Assembly (NCBI GenBank): GCA_002381695.1
Contig: DFXM01000032.1
Span: forward strand, 55,702-87,987
Length of the DNA: 32,286 nt
From: Clostridium sp. UBA4108
GTDB lineage: Bacteria > Bacillota > Clostridia > Clostridiales > Clostridiaceae
Direction: 5' to 3'
The position numbers and the translations under genes were made by a program. The notes beneath the pieces were generated by a model, which made no database searches, had not been told where the DNA came from, and saw nothing but the letters and a program-made list of their open reading frames with translations. This document shows positions 30,485 to 32,286 of this stretch, in pieces. How positions within the stretch are numbered: the first letter of the stretch is position 1; each line of letters opens with the position of its first letter.

Positions 30485-31045
30485 ATGAAAGAAAAATCTA
30501 TATACTTAGTTTTTACACGTACTGGTACTTGGTTATCAAATGTTATATACCTCTTTACTAGAGATGAATATGTGCATGTATCGATTGCTTTTGATATAAA
30601 TTTTAAAGAAATGTATTCTTTAGGACGAAAAAATCCTAAAAATCCATTCTCAGGCGGCTTAGTAAAAGAAAATATTAATGAAGGTGTCTTCAAAGCTTAT
30701 ACAAGTAGTAAATGCCTTATTTATGAACTAAAGGTATCTGAGTCACAATATAACCACATACGTAGATCCTTAAATGTTCATTATAATAAGAAGGACTTAT
30801 ATAGGTACAACCTATTAGGACTACTAGCTTTATATTTTAATGTATCTTTAAAAAGAGAAAATTATTATTTTTGCTCAGAATTTGTTTCTGAACTACTTAT
30901 AAATAGTGATGTATATAATACTGATAAGGCTCCTGAACATATCAAACCTATGGATTTACTAGAAATTGAAGATAAAACACTTATATATGAAGGTCTTATA
31001 AATAAATATTATCCTATCCCCACTGAATCCTTTGCATTTAGATAA
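30485..31045 (+). CDS. YiiX/NlpC-P60-like cysteine hydrolase
   Basis: A 186-residue protein with a permuted papain-like layout: the histidine comes first (His31 in EYVHVSIAFD) and the cysteine later (Cys130 in YYFCSEFVSELL). This is the arrangement of the YiiX/YebB-type NlpC/P60 relatives, which are thought to act on peptides, amides or lipids. No signal peptide is seen. It is one of only two genes outside the minus-strand series; a bidirectional terminator (31084-31135) follows it. GGGTGGGTGATT precedes the ATG, an uncommon but plausible ribosome binding site. Its promoter is not obvious. Confidence 0.78.
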   Translation: MKEKSIYLVFTRTGTWLSNVIYLFTRDEYVHVSIAFDINFKEMYSLGRKNPKNPFSGGLVKENINEGVFKAYTSSKCLIYELKVSESQYNHIRRSLNVHYNKKDLYRYNLLGLLALYFNVSLKRENYYFCSEFVSELLINSDVYNTDKAPEHIKPMDLLEIEDKTLIYEGLINKYYPIPTESFAFR

Positions 31046-31083
31046 GTACTGCTATTATTAAGTAAATTTATTTAAAAGAAATA

Positions 31084-31135
31084 AAAAGGTACAAGCTCTT
31101 CTTAACTATTATATTGTTAAGAACTTGTACCTTTT
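31084..31135. terminator. Bidirectional intrinsic terminator
   Basis: AAAAGGTACAAG (31084-31095) pairs perfectly with CTTGTACCTTTT (31124-31135), with further pairing inside. T-rich tracts follow in both directions (CTTTTATTAA on plus, TTTTTAT on minus). It separates two convergent genes ending at 31045 and 31147. Confidence 0.85.
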
Positions 31136-31146
31136 ATTAATATGAC

Positions 31147-31827
31147 CTATATTGGGCTATTTCTTAATTTTTTCTCCCTAATATTCTCAATTAAGTAATT
31201 GCTTAATTCCATTAAACCTCTACCATCTATGCAAGAAGTTTCAATAACCTTCACATCCTTATTTATATAACTTATTTCATTATAAAATTCTTCTTTATTG
31301 AAATTCACGTTTAACATTAAATCTATCTTATTTAATATAACTACATCTGCATTTTTAAATATATGAGGATATTTCCACACCTTATCACTGCCCTCACATA
31401 CACTTACTATAGCTATTTTTATATCCTCACCTAAATTATACTTATTTGGATAATGATTAGAGCCTATATTTTCTATTATTATTAAATCTAATTCCTTCAT
31501 ATCTATATGTTCTATAGCTTTATATATCATATGTCCATCTAAATATGTTCCTCCTCCTGTATTTATCTGTACACTACTAACTTTTGTATCTACTCTTTCT
31601 ATTTTTTCTCCATCCTTTGAGGTATATAAATCCCCTAAAATAACAGCAATATTAAAGTGTATTTTTACTATTTTTAATATCATCTCAATAATTGTAGTTT
31701 TTCCGCTCCCTGGATATCCAATTAAATTAACACAAAATATACTATTTCTATCAAATAGTTCCCTGCATCTACTTGAGAAATCTTCATTATCTTTTGATAC
31801 ATTACTTTTCAGAATAAGCTGTTTCAT
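31147..31827 (-). CDS. HypB-like SIMIBI GTPase lacking the metal site
   Basis: A 226-residue G3E/HypB-type GTPase. P-loop GYPGSGKT is at 37-44, GDLYTSKDGEKIERV follows, and base recognition is NKID at 166-169. In HypB the metal site is formed by Cys-His in GKGCHLDA and by Cys in CPAxFDLGE; here the matching positions are Thr94-Tyr95 (GGGTYLDGHM) and Tyr127 (SNHYPNKYNLGED), so the nickel/zinc ligands are absent. No His-rich N-terminus or other hyp genes are present. It may serve another metalloenzyme or have a new role. AGGAGG lies 9 nt before the ATG. Confidence 0.82.
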   Translation of the reverse strand: MKQLILKSNVSKDNEDFSSRCRELFDRNSIFCVNLIGYPGSGKTTIIEMILKIVKIHFNIAVILGDLYTSKDGEKIERVDTKVSSVQINTGGGTYLDGHMIYKAIEHIDMKELDLIIIENIGSNHYPNKYNLGEDIKIAIVSVCEGSDKVWKYPHIFKNADVVILNKIDLMLNVNFNKEEFYNEISYINKDVKVIETSCIDGRGLMELSNYLIENIREKKLRNSPI

Positions 31828-31992
31828 CTTCTTTATCCTCCTATATTTTTTATAGAAAATTCATCAAGTAATCAATATAATGATTAATTTTATACATAAA
31901 ATATTAAAACCCTAGTTATAACATATATACTTATTAATTTCTTATTTATTCTTATAGCTATTCAAGTTTATAATTAAATAATTATTATTTTT

Positions 31993-32175
31993 AACTAAGG
32001 CTTTGTTCTAAACGGCTTGTGAGTAATATAGGGTTACAAATTCAAAGCTTAAATTATACATCGCTATTAAGTTAGATAACTCAACAAAATTTTTAATGTA
32101 TAAATTAAGTTTTAATATTGGAACCCTATAATATGTAGTTCATTATCAACACTATATTAAAACAAAACCTTAGTT
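31993..32175. repeat. Foldback family 2, complete MITE-like element
   Basis: The ends AACTAAGGCTTTGTTCTAA (31993-32011) and its inverted copy at 32157-32175 match at 17 of 19 positions. Inside, TATAGGGTT (about 32027-32035) pairs with AACCCTATA (32122-32130), and CTTAAATTATACAT pairs with ATGTATAAATTAAG, so the whole ~183 bp can fold back. There is no coding frame. It sits in the 459-nt gene-free gap upstream of the HypB-like gene. Target-site duplications are not clear. Confidence 0.7.
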
Positions 32176-32185
32176 TATTACCCTA

Positions 32186-32286
32186 GTTTTAAAATATATA
32201 TGTTGTAATAATGATAATTCATATTAATTAAACATTATACAAATAGGCTTTTCTTTTATAAACTGTTTAAATTGAACTTCATATTA
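32186..32286. repeat. Edge repeat, inverted relative to the left edge
   Basis: Read in reverse complement, this end matches 73 to about 160: three perfect blocks of 13-14 bp with one indel of about 12 nt. The outermost block, GAACTTCATATTA (32274-32286), reaches the end of the window, so the repeat may continue beyond. No coding potential. Confidence 0.6.

Overview
The window looks like chromosomal DNA of a low-GC Firmicute, most likely Clostridium sensu stricto. It is very AT-rich, has strong AGGAGG-type ribosome binding sites, uses ATG, GTG and TTG starts, and its proteins read as typical clostridial proteins. No rRNA, tRNA, CRISPR array, transposase or phage gene was recognised. Nearly everything from 190 to 29144 is on the minus strand.

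Region by region. (1) 190-2784: GNAT acetyltransferase, 2H phosphoesterase, and an alpha/beta hydrolase overlapping a second GNAT. (2) 2847-5926: LytTR response regulator, AgrC-like sensor kinase and M48 membrane metalloprotease, with a LytTR-style pair of direct repeats in front of the protease gene. (3) 6300-9377: four GNATs and a DUF1905-like/C39-like cysteine protease fusion. (4) 9655-12821: AraC/GyrI-like regulator, a MazG-like pseudogene, a cupin and a NIF3-family protein. (5) 12938-16324: closely packed run of M28 peptidase, creatininase-family amidohydrolase and three GNATs. (6) 16397-20468: broken methyltransferase, tandem GNAT, gene remnants, alpha/beta hydrolase and FlaR-like P-loop kinase. 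(7) 20565-29144: the densest run, with eight GNAT-domain proteins, a methyltransferase, an enterochelin-esterase-like hydrolase and a gluzincin-like peptidase. (8) 29145-32286: gene-poor and repeat-rich. It holds a short peptide gene with a consensus promoter and tandem terminators, a YiiX/NlpC-P60-like hydrolase on the plus strand, and a HypB-like GTPase that lacks the usual metal ligands.

The main theme is a GNAT island: 19 separate acetyltransferase-domain genes in 29 kb, all in one orientation and mostly unlike each other, mixed with methyltransferases, esterases and small peptidases. This resembles a store of small-molecule or protein modification functions built up by accretion. At least three genes carry single lesions (two in-frame TAA stops, one probable 1-nt deletion) and other fragments are present, so the island is also decaying.

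Two families of foldback repeats sit in the gaps. One has two ~270-295 bp copies with a 74-nt identical core and two covarying base pairs in the long stem. The other has ends of the type CTTTGTTYTAA and occurs at both edges of the window. The most intriguing small locus is a 25-codon ORF at 29608-29685 with a TTGACA-N18-TATAAT promoter, an ideal ribosome binding site and two terminator hairpins. Part of its coding sequence can pair with the first terminator, which suggests a leader-peptide attenuator upstream of the densest GNAT run.
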